Source: Bacillota bacterium (GTDB lineage Bacteria > Bacillota > Clostridia > Lachnospirales > Lachnospiraceae). From it: a stretch of 7,477 nt of DNA. The stretch covers positions 1-7,477 of the forward strand of contig JAEYRR010000393.1 of NCBI GenBank assembly GCA_023435505.1. The letters are read 5' to 3'. The notes below the pieces were generated by a model. That model was given only the letters and a program-made list of their open reading frames with translations. It was not told where the DNA came from and did not search any database. The position numbers were made by a program, and so were the translations under genes. Below are positions 1-6,494 of the stretch, piece after piece; the stretch's first letter is position 1; each line of letters opens with the position of its first letter.

Positions 1-578
1 AGATCATAAAACCCTGTTGCTACTCCAGTCACACTACCTTTGTTTTTCGCTGCAGACTCAATACTTTCAAGAGATTGGATCACGATATCTTTAATACTGA
101 CAAAATCTCCTGTAGAACGATTCTGAACAATGTCAAATACCTGTTTTTCCGCACTCTCAAGAATTGCTTCTGTCTTATCTTTATTAAGATAACAGTCACT
201 GGCAATGCCTTCTGTTATCTTGATCAATCTTCTTAAAAGAGCCTTTTCCTTCACAATATTGGCATAATACTTTACATTAGCCGACGTCGGAACAGCAGAA
301 ATCAGTTCTCTGATAAACTCTATACTACAAAGTTCCTCGGGAATATCCTTTTCCTTTACCTTATTCTGAAGGGTGACCAAATCTACTGGTTTTCCTTCGT
401 TATAAAGCTCCAGCATTGCATCATACAATATTCCATATTGATTTTGATAAAAATCTTCCCCTATTAACAGTTCTGAGGCAGATGTTATGGCATCCTTATC
501 CATAATCATGGAGCCTATAACAGATCTCTCTGCTTCAATATTATGGGGAAGAACCCTTTTAATCAATGCCTCTTCCAT
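1..578 (-). CDS. dnaB: Replicative DNA helicase DnaB, N-terminal part (runs off the left edge)
   Basis: This is the 5' end of the replicative helicase gene (called dnaC in Bacillus subtilis); the hexamer unwinds DNA ahead of the replisome and binds primase through its N-terminal domain. My translation from the ATG at 578 gives 192 residues before the edge; the family is about 440-450 residues, so more than half is missing. The DnaB signature LPHNIEAERSVIGSMI lies at residues 10-25, the helical N-terminal domain covers about 10-110, then a linker region and the start of the RecA-like ATPase domain (TGVATGFYD, 184-192). Walker A and B fall outside the window, so ATPase integrity cannot be judged. 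The start is supported by AGGAG (minus strand, 585-589) six bases upstream. It begins 27 bases after the rplI stop with no terminator between, so it is very likely co-transcribed with gdpP and rplI. Identity is secure from motif and gene order. Confidence 0.95.
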   Translation of the reverse strand, partial: MEEALIKRVLPHNIEAERSVIGSMIMDKDAITSASELLIGEDFYQNQYGILYDAMLELYNEGKPVDLVTLQNKVKEKDIPEELCSIEFIRELISAVPTSANVKYYANIVKEKALLRRLIKITEGIASDCYLNKDKTEAILESAEKQVFDIVQNRSTGDFVSIKDIVIQSLESIESAAKNKGSVTGVATGFYD

Positions 579-605
579 GATTATCTCCTACTCTTTCCTC
601 ACTGG

Positions 606-1052
606 TTATGCTTCTACTACCTTTACCTTAAGCTCTCCATTAACCTTAGGATGTATCTTAATAGTTACCATATAGGTTCCGATGCTCTTAATCGGATCCT
701 TTAACTGCATCTTCTTCTTGTCGATGTCCAGTCCCAGCTGTTCTTTGGCTGCTACTGCAATTTCTTTAGTGGAGATGGAGCCAAAGGTTCTTCCATCACT
801 TCCAGCCTTTAATCTCACTTCAATTGATTTATCCTTCAGGCTTTCCGCAAAGGCTTTTGCCTGCTCATATTGCTCTTGTCTTATTCTCTCTTCATTGGCC
901 TTTTGAAGCTTTAAGTCATTTTTATTCTTATTAGTTGCTTCTACACCTAATTTTTTAGGAATAATGAAGTTTCTGGCATAGCCTTCATTAACACTAACAA
1001 TCTCACCTTTTTTCCCTAATGTTTTAACATCCTGTAGTAAAATTACGTCCAT
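606..1052 (-). CDS. rplI: 50S ribosomal protein L9 (bL9)
   Basis: Large-subunit ribosomal protein bL9, which binds 23S rRNA at the base of the L1 stalk and helps maintain reading frame. The protein has 148 residues, the usual size. The N-terminal RNA-binding domain carries the bL9 signature: GKKGEIVSV at 13-21 followed by [13 protein letters not shown] at 24-36. A long, charged connecting helix spans about 41-75 (rich in Lys, Asn, Glu and Gln), and the C-terminal domain covers about 80-148, including [11 protein letters not shown] near its start. The ATG at 1052 lies only two bases after the gdpP stop, and its ribosome site (AAGGAG, about ten bases upstream) lies inside the end of gdpP, which suggests translational coupling. 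It is followed after 27 bases by dnaB. Nothing in the sequence looks damaged. Confidence 0.97.
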   Translation of the reverse strand: MDVILLQDVKTLGKKGEIVSVNEGYARNFIIPKKLGVEATNKNKNDLKLQKANEERIRQEQYEQAKAFAESLKDKSIEVRLKAGSDGRTFGSISTKEIAVAAKEQLGLDIDKKKMQLKDPIKSIGTYMVTIKIHPKVNGELKVKVVEA

Positions 1053-1054
1053 TT

Positions 1055-3112
1055 CTAGATTGCTCCTTCCTGTATCATATCCTGTAGAATTTTCTTAATG
1101 TCATTTTTAGCTTGCTCCATGGTACAGTTCTCCAACTGAGCCCCAGCTACTGTCATATGACCTCCACCGCCTAAACGTTCCATTACAATCTGTACATTCA
1201 TCTCATCAATGGAGCGGGCACTGATATAAATCTTATTATTAAAATGAGTTAATACAAAGCTTGCTTTAATCCCAACAATATTAAGCAGCTCATTGGCCAC
1301 CTGGGCACCTAGTACCGTAGGACTCTCTACGCCTTCACTATCACTGACTGCAATGGCGTACTGCTTTAGAAATACCTCTGCTCCACTTAGCGCTTCTGCC
1401 TTTTTAATATATTCTACCATATCGGTACGGAAAGATTTACGGACTCTGGTAACATCTGCTCCACTTCTCCTTAAAAAAGCAGCTGCTTCAAAGGTCCTCA
1501 CACCGGTCTTTACCAAGAAGTTATTGGTATCTATGACCATACCAGAATACATGGCGTCTGCCTCTAGCGGTTTAATCTTCAAGTTATCATCCGTATACTG
1601 AAGAATCTCTGCTACCATCTCACAGGTAGAAGAAGCATATGGCTCAATATACGATAATACCGCATTCTGTACCACCTCACCAGTCTGACGGTGATGGTCT
1701 AGCACCACAATGGTTCTGGTCATATTTAAGAGATCCGGACACTCTGTATAGGTTGGACGGTTTACATCTACGATTACCAGAAGGGTATTCTCATTGGTTA
1801 CCTCCATGGCTCTGGTACTATTTAAAAACATGTCCTCCTCATACTCCGGATTGTTCATGAATCTTGAGATGATCGGCCTAACACTTTTGGTAATCTCGTT
1901 GATGACAATGTAAGCTCGTTTATTTAGTGTCTTAGCCACACGGTAGATACCAATGGCTGCACCAAAGGAATCCACATCCCCAATGGCATGTCCCATAATC
2001 ACTACATTGTCCTTACCCTCAATCAACTCCCTTAATGCATGGGCCTTCACTCTGGCTTTCACACGGGTATTTTTCTCTACCTGCATGCTCTTGCCACCAT
2101 AATACTGAATCTTATCCCCTTCTTTTACTACTACCTGATCCCCACCACGGCCTAAAGCAAGGTCAATGGCTGCACGGGCATTTTCATAGCCCTTCAGATA
2201 AGTATCTGCATTAACTCCAAGTCCCATACTTAAGGTAACGGCCATATCATTACCGATATTTACTCCTCTTACCTCATCTAAAAGAGCAAAACGGCTATTC
2301 TGTAATTGTGAAAGATATTTTTGTTTGAAGATTACGATATATTTATCTTTCTCCAACTTTTTAATGATTGCATCGATCCCCTGCATATGCTTGTTAATCT
2401 TTCGATCAACCAGGGCGATTAACAGGGACCTTCTAACCTCGTCAATACTCTCAAGAGCTTCTTCATAATTATCTATATAAAGAAGTCCTACTACTAGTCT
2501 TTGCTCTTGGTTTTCTTTTATATAGGTTTTAACCAGTGTCTCATCTATCAGGTAGATGGTGAACAGACTATCTATCCCTGTTCCCGTCCGGTAATTACTT
2601 TCTATATTTAAATCAGAGCCATCAAATACTCCAGCCTCAACACTTCTAATAATAACTTTATAGTCTTTATCGTTCAGGGTTATATGTTTCTCTACATCCA
2701 TCTCTGTTGTTGGAAACATATCACGATATATCTCTGGGAATACATTGGTTATACTTTTTCTCGCTGCATTTTCATCCTGAATAATGTCAGAAAATTCATC
2801 GTTGGCCCACAGTAAATGCCCTTCCTGATCTAATACACCATAAGGAACCACTAACTGCTTTAACAGCTTATTCTGAATGCTATTATAACTGGCAGAGTAT
2901 TGTACAATTTCCCGTAAGATTGTTGACCTTTTACTTAAATATATCATTAATGCCAATACTAGATATATACTGGCAAATATGGACATAATAAGACCTGCAT
3001 CTGTATTCACCATAAAGATGCTTATTGTCATGCCTATAACTATTAATGATAAATAGACCGGCCACCCTAAGTATACTTTTAGGGATCCAGTCAATTTTGC
3101 TTTTGGTTTCAT
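1055..3112 (-). CDS. gdpP: Cyclic-di-AMP phosphodiesterase GdpP (membrane DHH/DHHA1 family)
   Basis: Membrane-bound phosphodiesterase that hydrolyses c-di-AMP, the second messenger controlling potassium/osmolyte balance and cell-wall stress in Firmicutes (family knowledge, B. subtilis GdpP/YybT). The 685 residues fit the family length of about 660. Order: two membrane helices (about 14-34 and 39-59); a degenerate PAS-like sensor region (about 80-155); a degenerate GGDEF domain (about 205-330) ending in GRGGDQVVV (321-329) instead of an active GGDEF; and a DHH/DHHA1 hydrolase (about 367-685). All expected metal and catalytic positions are visible: H375, D379 and D381 in [11 protein letters not shown]449 in VIVDVN, D472-H473-H474 in the DHH motif, D528 in VIDTN, and GGGGH at 648-652. 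The enzyme therefore looks active. The ATG at 3112 has AGGAG seven bases upstream. First gene of the gdpP-rplI-dnaB operon; the DUF2232 membrane-protein gene often found upstream in bacilli is absent here, a divergent gene taking its place. Confidence 0.96.
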   Translation of the reverse strand: MKPKAKLTGSLKVYLGWPVYLSLIVIGMTISIFMVNTDAGLIMSIFASIYLVLALMIYLSKRSTILREIVQYSASYNSIQNKLLKQLVVPYGVLDQEGHLLWANDEFSDIIQDENAARKSITNVFPEIYRDMFPTTEMDVEKHITLNDKDYKVIIRSVEAGVFDGSDLNIESNYRTGTGIDSLFTIYLIDETLVKTYIKENQEQRLVVGLLYIDNYEEALESIDEVRRSLLIALVDRKINKHMQGIDAIIKKLEKDKYIVIFKQKYLSQLQNSRFALLDEVRGVNIGNDMAVTLSMGLGVNADTYLKGYENARAAIDLALGRGGDQVVVKEGDKIQYYGGKSMQVEKNTRVKARVKAHALRELIEGKDNVVIMGHAIGDVDSFGAAIGIYRVAKTLNKRAYIVINEITKSVRPIISRFMNNPEYEEDMFLNSTRAMEVTNENTLLVIVDVNRPTYTECPDLLNMTRTIVVLDHHRQTGEVVQNAVLSYIEPYASSTCEMVAEILQYTDDNLKIKPLEADAMYSGMVIDTNNFLVKTGVRTFEAAAFLRRSGADVTRVRKSFRTDMVEYIKKAEALSGAEVFLKQYAIAVSDSEGVESPTVLGAQVANELLNIVGIKASFVLTHFNNKIYISARSIDEMNVQIVMERLGGGGHMTVAGAQLENCTMEQAKNDIKKILQDMIQEGAI

Positions 3113-3162
3113 CCTACATCTCCTGTATTCTAATTAATAATACATATAAAACTTAAGGGACT

Positions 3163-3198
3163 AATTAATATTATACCATTTCTCCCTAAGAGTGAAAA
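3163..3198 (-). promoter_or_regulatory. Extended -10 promoter of the gdpP-rplI-dnaB operon
   Basis: On the minus strand there is a perfect TATAAT (plus-strand 3170-3175) preceded by TGG, giving the extended -10 form TGnTATAAT. A partial -35, TTTTCA (plus-strand 3193-3198, 4 of 6 matches to TTGACA), lies 17 bases away. Transcription would start near 3163, leaving a leader of about 50 bases before the gdpP ATG. This is a pattern match to housekeeping sigma consensus, not measured. Confidence 0.7.
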
Positions 3199-3254
3199 GC
3201 AGAATTTAACGAACACATATCAGGTACAGCTACATAGATAGAATTTCTGTACAT

Positions 3255-3283
3255 TTGTTAACATTAATGTCATATGGTATATT
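3255..3283 (+). promoter_or_regulatory. Upstream (distal) promoter candidate for the Big2 gene
   Basis: TTGTTA (3255-3260, 4 of 6 to the -35 consensus), a spacer of exactly 17 bases, and TATATT (3278-3283) preceded by TGG, an extended -10 arrangement. It repeats the nine-base TGGTATATT found in the stronger downstream promoter. A start near 3290 would give a leader of over 200 bases. Weaker than the proximal site and unproven. Confidence 0.4.
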
Positions 3284-3371
3284 TAGTAACCCAAAGCTAT
3301 ACTCTTAAAGTATCTGGAATCTCTAGCAACCTAATCCATGCAATAGTTTATTCATTAGAATCTATAACGCA

Positions 3372-3400
3372 TTGACACGTGTGGTAATAATTGGTATATT
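3372..3400 (+). promoter_or_regulatory. Proximal promoter of the Big2 gene
   Basis: A perfect -35 TTGACA (3372-3377), a 17-base spacer and TATATT (3395-3400, 5 of 6) preceded by TGG form a near-consensus housekeeping promoter with an extended -10. The predicted start is near 3407, leaving a leader of about 95 bases. The spacer and -35 overlap the perfect palindrome ACACGTGT (3375-3382), a possible operator. Confidence 0.75.
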
Positions 3401-3502
3401 ATAGATAACGTGCCCTAAACTATACATACTCAAACACAAAATCACAACATATATATAGTTATTGCACAGTACAAATTATTAATTAAATCGAGGGAGAATT
3501 AT

Positions 3503-5242
3503 ATGAGAAAATTAAGAAAAGAATTGAGCTATTTTATTGTAACTCTTCTTGCAGCATTTTTATTTGTTACCGTTACCCCACTGAACTCAGTAGGTATTGA
3601 TAACACAAATGTTGCAGTAGCCGCTACGAAAATTAACATAACGAAGGTTAATCTACCAAAAGGAAGCACTTACAAGTTACAAATGACTGGCACTAAGGCA
3701 GCTGTAGCTTGGTCCACCTCTAACAAGGCTGTTGCTACTGTAAAAAATGGCGTAGTTACCGGTAAAAAGGCTGGTAAAGCTGTTATTACTGCAAAGGTAG
3801 GCAAGAAAAAGTATACTTGTACCGTTACTGTATTAAACTATAAAGTAAACTCTAATAATTTGATTATGACAAAAGGTAAATCTTATACTCTTAAAGTAAC
3901 TGGAGCATCTAAGAAAGATAAGATTAAATTCAAATCAAGCAAGACATCAGTTGCCTCAGTCAATTCGAAAACTGGAAAGATCACGGCAAAGAATAATGGA
4001 TCTGCTACTATTACCGTTACTGTTGGAAAAACATCATTTCCTGTATTAGTAAAAGTAGAGACACCTTCTATCAGTACAACAAAGCTCACTTTAACCCCAA
4101 AGAAGACATATACATTAAAAGTAAATTCTGCTAGAAAGCCAAAATGGAAATCTAATAATACGTCCGTTGCTACAGTGAGTAGTTCCGGCAAAGTAACTGC
4201 TCTTAAAAAAGGGTCAGCAGTAATTACTGCTACGTTAAGCGACAAGGTGTTAAGTTGTACCGTTAACGTTGGTTATACCACTGTTATTAACTGCCCAAGT
4301 ACTATTACAATAGGTTTAGGGGAAACGAAGACCTATACCATGACTGCAGGTGACAGTTTTAGTTATAGTTCTACCAAGCAATTTGTTTCCACTACTGTCT
4401 CTCCTATGTGGTTTTATGCAGGAGATAACTTAACTTTAAAAGTAACAGGAGAATACGTTGGTAGTGATACCCTTACCTTTACAAGTGAAGGCGGTTGGAA
4501 GAAGGTCGTAAATGTTAATGTAACTGGAAAAGCCATTCCTGCTTCCTCTATTAGTGAGGTATTCAATAATGTAAAGATTTCTAATGTAAAGGCGTATAAA
4601 GGAACCAACAATAACTGGTTGAATGTTCAATTTAATTGGACAAATAACAGTACTCTAACACTAAAAGAACAAACGGTAGCATATACATTCTATGATGCAG
4701 CAGGTAAGGAATTAAGAACTTATTCTTCCTCTATGGAAAACCCAGTATATGGAAAAACATATACTTGTAATCACTCCTTTGATCCATCCATTTATACTTG
4801 GACTTCTAATGTCGCTAGTGTGAAAATAACAGAGGTTGATAATCGATTTGTAGGTAGTCTTGTTGGCAGTGTTGTTTCGCCAAATGTTAAAGTAACCGTT
4901 GAAACAAAAGTAGCAGGTATGCAAATATCTGATACAGTGTTTAAACAAAGCTATAGAACCTATACCTACAATGGTAATTATAGTTTTAATAACATATACG
5001 ACTTTACCTATAGTTTTAATTTAAAGAATACCTCTTCAACGGATGCAAGAGCTATTTGCTATTATTATTTCTATGACAAAGAGGGTAAACTAATTACACA
5101 GGAGTACGAAGATTATGATTATAAATATGTACTTGCTAACGAGACCATCTCCGTATCTGGTTTATTATATCCTATTGCCGGTGGTATAAAATATGGAGAT
5201 ATTGGTTCTATAAAAATAGTCATTTATCCTAACTATCAATAA
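3503..5242 (+). CDS. Secreted multi-domain Big2 (bacterial Ig-like) protein of unknown function
   Basis: A 579-residue exported protein that I cannot assign to a named family beyond its domains. Residues 1-41 form a Sec signal peptide: basic start MRKLRK, hydrophobic core about 11-27, probable cleavage around A40/A41 in VAVAATK. Three Big2 Ig-like repeats follow at about 43-110, 114-185 and 189-256, each with the pattern YTLKV, then K/S-S-N/K-x-SVA-V, then GK(I/V)TA, then G-A-I-T-V. A degenerate fourth repeat is likely at 260-341. The rest (about 350-446 and 475-576) appears to be two diverged copies of one beta-rich domain, each with a (W/L)-(T/K)-N-(N/T)-S core, a YTFYD/YYFYD strand and a closing S-(V/I)-KI. 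No LPXTG, SLH, dockerin or terminal membrane helix is visible, so attachment to the wall is not explained. The start is fixed by AGGGAG six bases upstream; it has its own promoters and a strong terminator. Big2 domains usually mediate adhesion or act as spacers in surface proteins; adhesion here is inference. Confidence 0.85.
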   Translation: MRKLRKELSYFIVTLLAAFLFVTVTPLNSVGIDNTNVAVAATKINITKVNLPKGSTYKLQMTGTKAAVAWSTSNKAVATVKNGVVTGKKAGKAVITAKVGKKKYTCTVTVLNYKVNSNNLIMTKGKSYTLKVTGASKKDKIKFKSSKTSVASVNSKTGKITAKNNGSATITVTVGKTSFPVLVKVETPSISTTKLTLTPKKTYTLKVNSARKPKWKSNNTSVATVSSSGKVTALKKGSAVITATLSDKVLSCTVNVGYTTVINCPSTITIGLGETKTYTMTAGDSFSYSSTKQFVSTTVSPMWFYAGDNLTLKVTGEYVGSDTLTFTSEGGWKKVVNVNVTGKAIPASSISEVFNNVKISNVKAYKGTNNNWLNVQFNWTNNSTLTLKEQTVAYTFYDAAGKELRTYSSSMENPVYGKTYTCNHSFDPSIYTWTSNVASVKITEVDNRFVGSLVGSVVSPNVKVTVETKVAGMQISDTVFKQSYRTYTYNGNYSFNNIYDFTYSFNLKNTSSTDARAICYYYFYDKEGKLITQEYEDYDYKYVLANETISVSGLLYPIAGGIKYGDIGSIKIVIYPNYQ

Positions 5243-5269
5243 TAATTCTATTAAAAGTACTAAACCCAC

Positions 5270-5284
5270 ATTATAACTTATAAT
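5270..5284. repeat. 15-base AT palindrome next to the terminator
   Basis: ATTATAA and TTATAAT face each other around a single C, giving a perfect inverted repeat directly abutting the left arm of the 5285-5326 hairpin. It may be chance in AT-rich DNA, or a small binding site. On the minus strand it supplies a moderately U-rich tail for that hairpin. Confidence 0.4.
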
Positions 5285-5328
5285 AAAGGTTCTGTCTCAT
5301 AGTAAAGTCTATGAGACAGAACCTTTTT
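5285..5328 (+). terminator. Strong rho-independent terminator of the Big2 gene
   Basis: Eighteen perfectly paired bases (5285-5302 with 5309-5326) around the six-base loop TAAAGT, followed by a run of five T (5324-5328). It begins 42 bases after the Big2 stop codon. Read from the other strand, the stem ends in TTT followed by TATTATAAG-like sequence on the minus strand, so it may also stop transcripts coming from fba. Confidence 0.9.
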
Positions 5329-5408
5329 CTACCGGCTTAGCCGGTGGCTTGCACTAGCCCAATAAGGACTTTTTCCCTGTTTGCGTCTATAGTTTTTCCA
5401 TCACAAGT
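5329..5408. other. Short structured segment between the two hairpins, possible relic
   Basis: This 80-base piece is locally richer in GC than the surrounding spacer. It begins with ACCGGC-TTA-GCCGGT (5331-5345), a perfect 6-bp stem with a three-base loop, followed by GGCT...AGCC (5346-5359), a 4-bp stem. On the minus strand a frame open from 5435 to the stop at 5337-5339 reads 32 residues of ordinary protein-like composition, but it has no ATG and begins inside the neighbouring hairpin. It may be the worn end of an insertion element, a scrap of a gene, or chance. I do not recognise it. Confidence 0.25.
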
Positions 5409-5450
5409 AATGCCCTCATAAGTTAAAGTTTTAACTTATGAGGGCATTTT
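5409..5450. terminator. Second long hairpin between the convergent genes
   Basis: Perfect 18-bp stem (5409-5426 with 5431-5448) with a four-base loop AGTT. It lies about 30 bases beyond the fba stop codon, so it should protect or terminate the fba transcript. The T-run is better on the plus strand (TTTT, then AAATTTTT) than on the minus strand, where only two T follow the stem. It is therefore best called a bidirectional or backup terminator; its direction is uncertain. Confidence 0.65.
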
Positions 5451-5478
5451 AAATTTTTCGTTTTTATTCTTACTATGC

Positions 5479-6414
5479 TTAGGCTTTTCCTGAAGAACCT
5501 AATACTGTTTTAATCTTATGCTGTACTAACTGTTTTACATAATCTCTACCTACTGACAAATACTCTCTAGGATCAAAATGCTCAGGATGTGCTATGATAT
5601 CTTGGCGAACTCCGGCTGTCATGGCAAGACGAAGGTCAGAGTCGATATTAATCTTACATACTGCTGATTTAGCAGCCTGTCGTAACATCTCTTCTGGAAT
5701 ACCAATGGCATTATCCATGACGCCACCAAATTTACGAATCATTTCAACATACTCCTGATTAACAGAAGAGGAACCATGTAAAACGATAGGGAAATTAGGA
5801 AGACGTGTCTCAATCTCAGATAAGATATCAAAACGAAGTTCTGGCTTTTGTCCTGGTTTAAACTTAAATGCACCGTGGCTGGTACCAATAGCAATGGCTA
5901 GAGAATCTACTCCTGTTCTAGTAACAAACTCTTCTACTTCATCTGGTTGAGTATAAGAGGAATCCTCAGCCGATACATTAACATCATCTTCGATTCCTGC
6001 TAATTTTCCTAACTCGCCCTCTACTACAACTCCATGAGCATGGGCATACTCTACTACCTTCTTGGTTAAAGCAATATTTTCCTCAAAGTTGTACTTAGAG
6101 CCATCAATCATGACAGAGGTAAAGCCTCCATCAATACATGCTTTACATATCTCAAAGTCAGCACCATGATCTAAGTGAAGTGCCATTGGGATATCTACTT
6201 CCAAGGTTGCAGCTTCGACTAATTTCATTAAATAGTTATGTTTTGCGTACTTCCTTGCACCAGCGGAAACCTGAAGGATAACTGGAGATTTTTCCTCTCC
6301 TGCAGCTTCTGTAATGGCTTGGATAATCTCCATGTTGTTTACATTAAATGCACCAACAGCATAGCCACCACTATAGGCTTTTTTGAACATCTCGGTTGTT
6401 GTAACTAATGGCAT
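5479..6414 (-). CDS. fba: Fructose-1,6-bisphosphate aldolase, class II
   Basis: Zinc-dependent aldolase of glycolysis and gluconeogenesis that reversibly cleaves fructose-1,6-bisphosphate into dihydroxyacetone phosphate and glyceraldehyde-3-phosphate in the cytosol. At 311 residues it fits the shorter class IIA/B group found in Firmicutes. Visible key sites: LDHG at 81-84 (catalytic D82, metal-binding H83), VEGELG at 131-136, GTSHGAFK at 177-184 with metal-ligand H180, VLHGSS at 211-216 with metal-ligand H213, and NIDSD at 256-260, the phosphate-binding loop. All are intact. The ATG at 6414 has AAAGAGG about nine bases upstream; another ATG five bases earlier is out of frame. The 80-base gap to the upstream mutase gene has a TATAAT (minus strand, plus-strand 6438-6443) but no good -35 and no clear terminator, so fba may be read both from a weak own promoter and from the mutase transcript. 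Ends at a convergent spacer with hairpins. Confidence 0.97.
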   Translation of the reverse strand: MPLVTTTEMFKKAYSGGYAVGAFNVNNMEIIQAITEAAGEEKSPVILQVSAGARKYAKHNYLMKLVEAATLEVDIPMALHLDHGADFEICKACIDGGFTSVMIDGSKYNFEENIALTKKVVEYAHAHGVVVEGELGKLAGIEDDVNVSAEDSSYTQPDEVEEFVTRTGVDSLAIAIGTSHGAFKFKPGQKPELRFDILSEIETRLPNFPIVLHGSSSVNQEYVEMIRKFGGVMDNAIGIPEEMLRQAAKSAVCKINIDSDLRLAMTAGVRQDIIAHPEHFDPREYLSVGRDYVKQLVQHKIKTVLGSSGKA

Positions 6415-6494
6415 AACATGTAACCTCTTTTCTTCCTATTATAGTTTTTATATTAAGTGGCTCCCATCTATGACAGAGCTACTACATAGCCTTT

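Larger units (their letters stand above)
3113..3502. other. Divergent intergenic region between gdpP and the Big2 gene
   Basis: This 390-base AT-rich gap has no credible open reading frame. It holds the leftward gdpP promoter near 3163-3198 and two rightward promoter candidates at 3255-3283 and 3372-3400. The last 95 bases or so are the leader of the Big2 gene, ending in the ribosome site AGGGAG (3491-3496) six bases before the ATG at 3503. The parts at about 3199-3254 and 3284-3371 show no hairpin, repeat or known riboswitch that I recognise. Confidence 0.7.

Noticed and set aside
487..906. Plus-strand open frames across dnaB and rplI
   Set aside because: Both overlap securely identified minus-strand genes and encode low-complexity Ser/Leu-rich sequence without motifs.
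1293..1860. Plus-strand open frames inside gdpP
   Set aside because: They lie opposite the conserved DHH/DHHA1 coding region, and show no family motifs; they are shadows.
3418..3460. AACTATA ... TATAGTT inverted repeat in the Big2 leader as a possible riboswitch or attenuator
   Set aside because: Only 7 AT-rich pairs with a loop of about 29 bases and no terminator; it would be unstable and is expected by chance.
3883..4245. 120-codon open frame on the minus strand opposite the Big2 repeats
   Set aside because: It is an antisense shadow of the repetitive Lys/Thr/Val-rich Big2 coding sequence; no ribosome site or recognisable motif, and the plus-strand gene is well supported.
3626..4270. DNA-level tandem repeat within the Big2 coding region
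   Set aside because: The repetition is clear at protein level but the nucleotide sequences of the repeats have diverged; no near-identical DNA repeat units are seen.
6415..6494. Terminator or strong promoter between the mutase gene and fba
   Set aside because: A weak CTATG/CATAG pairing exists without a T-run, and the TATAAT at 6438-6443 has no acceptable -35 at 16-18 bases, so neither was listed as a feature.
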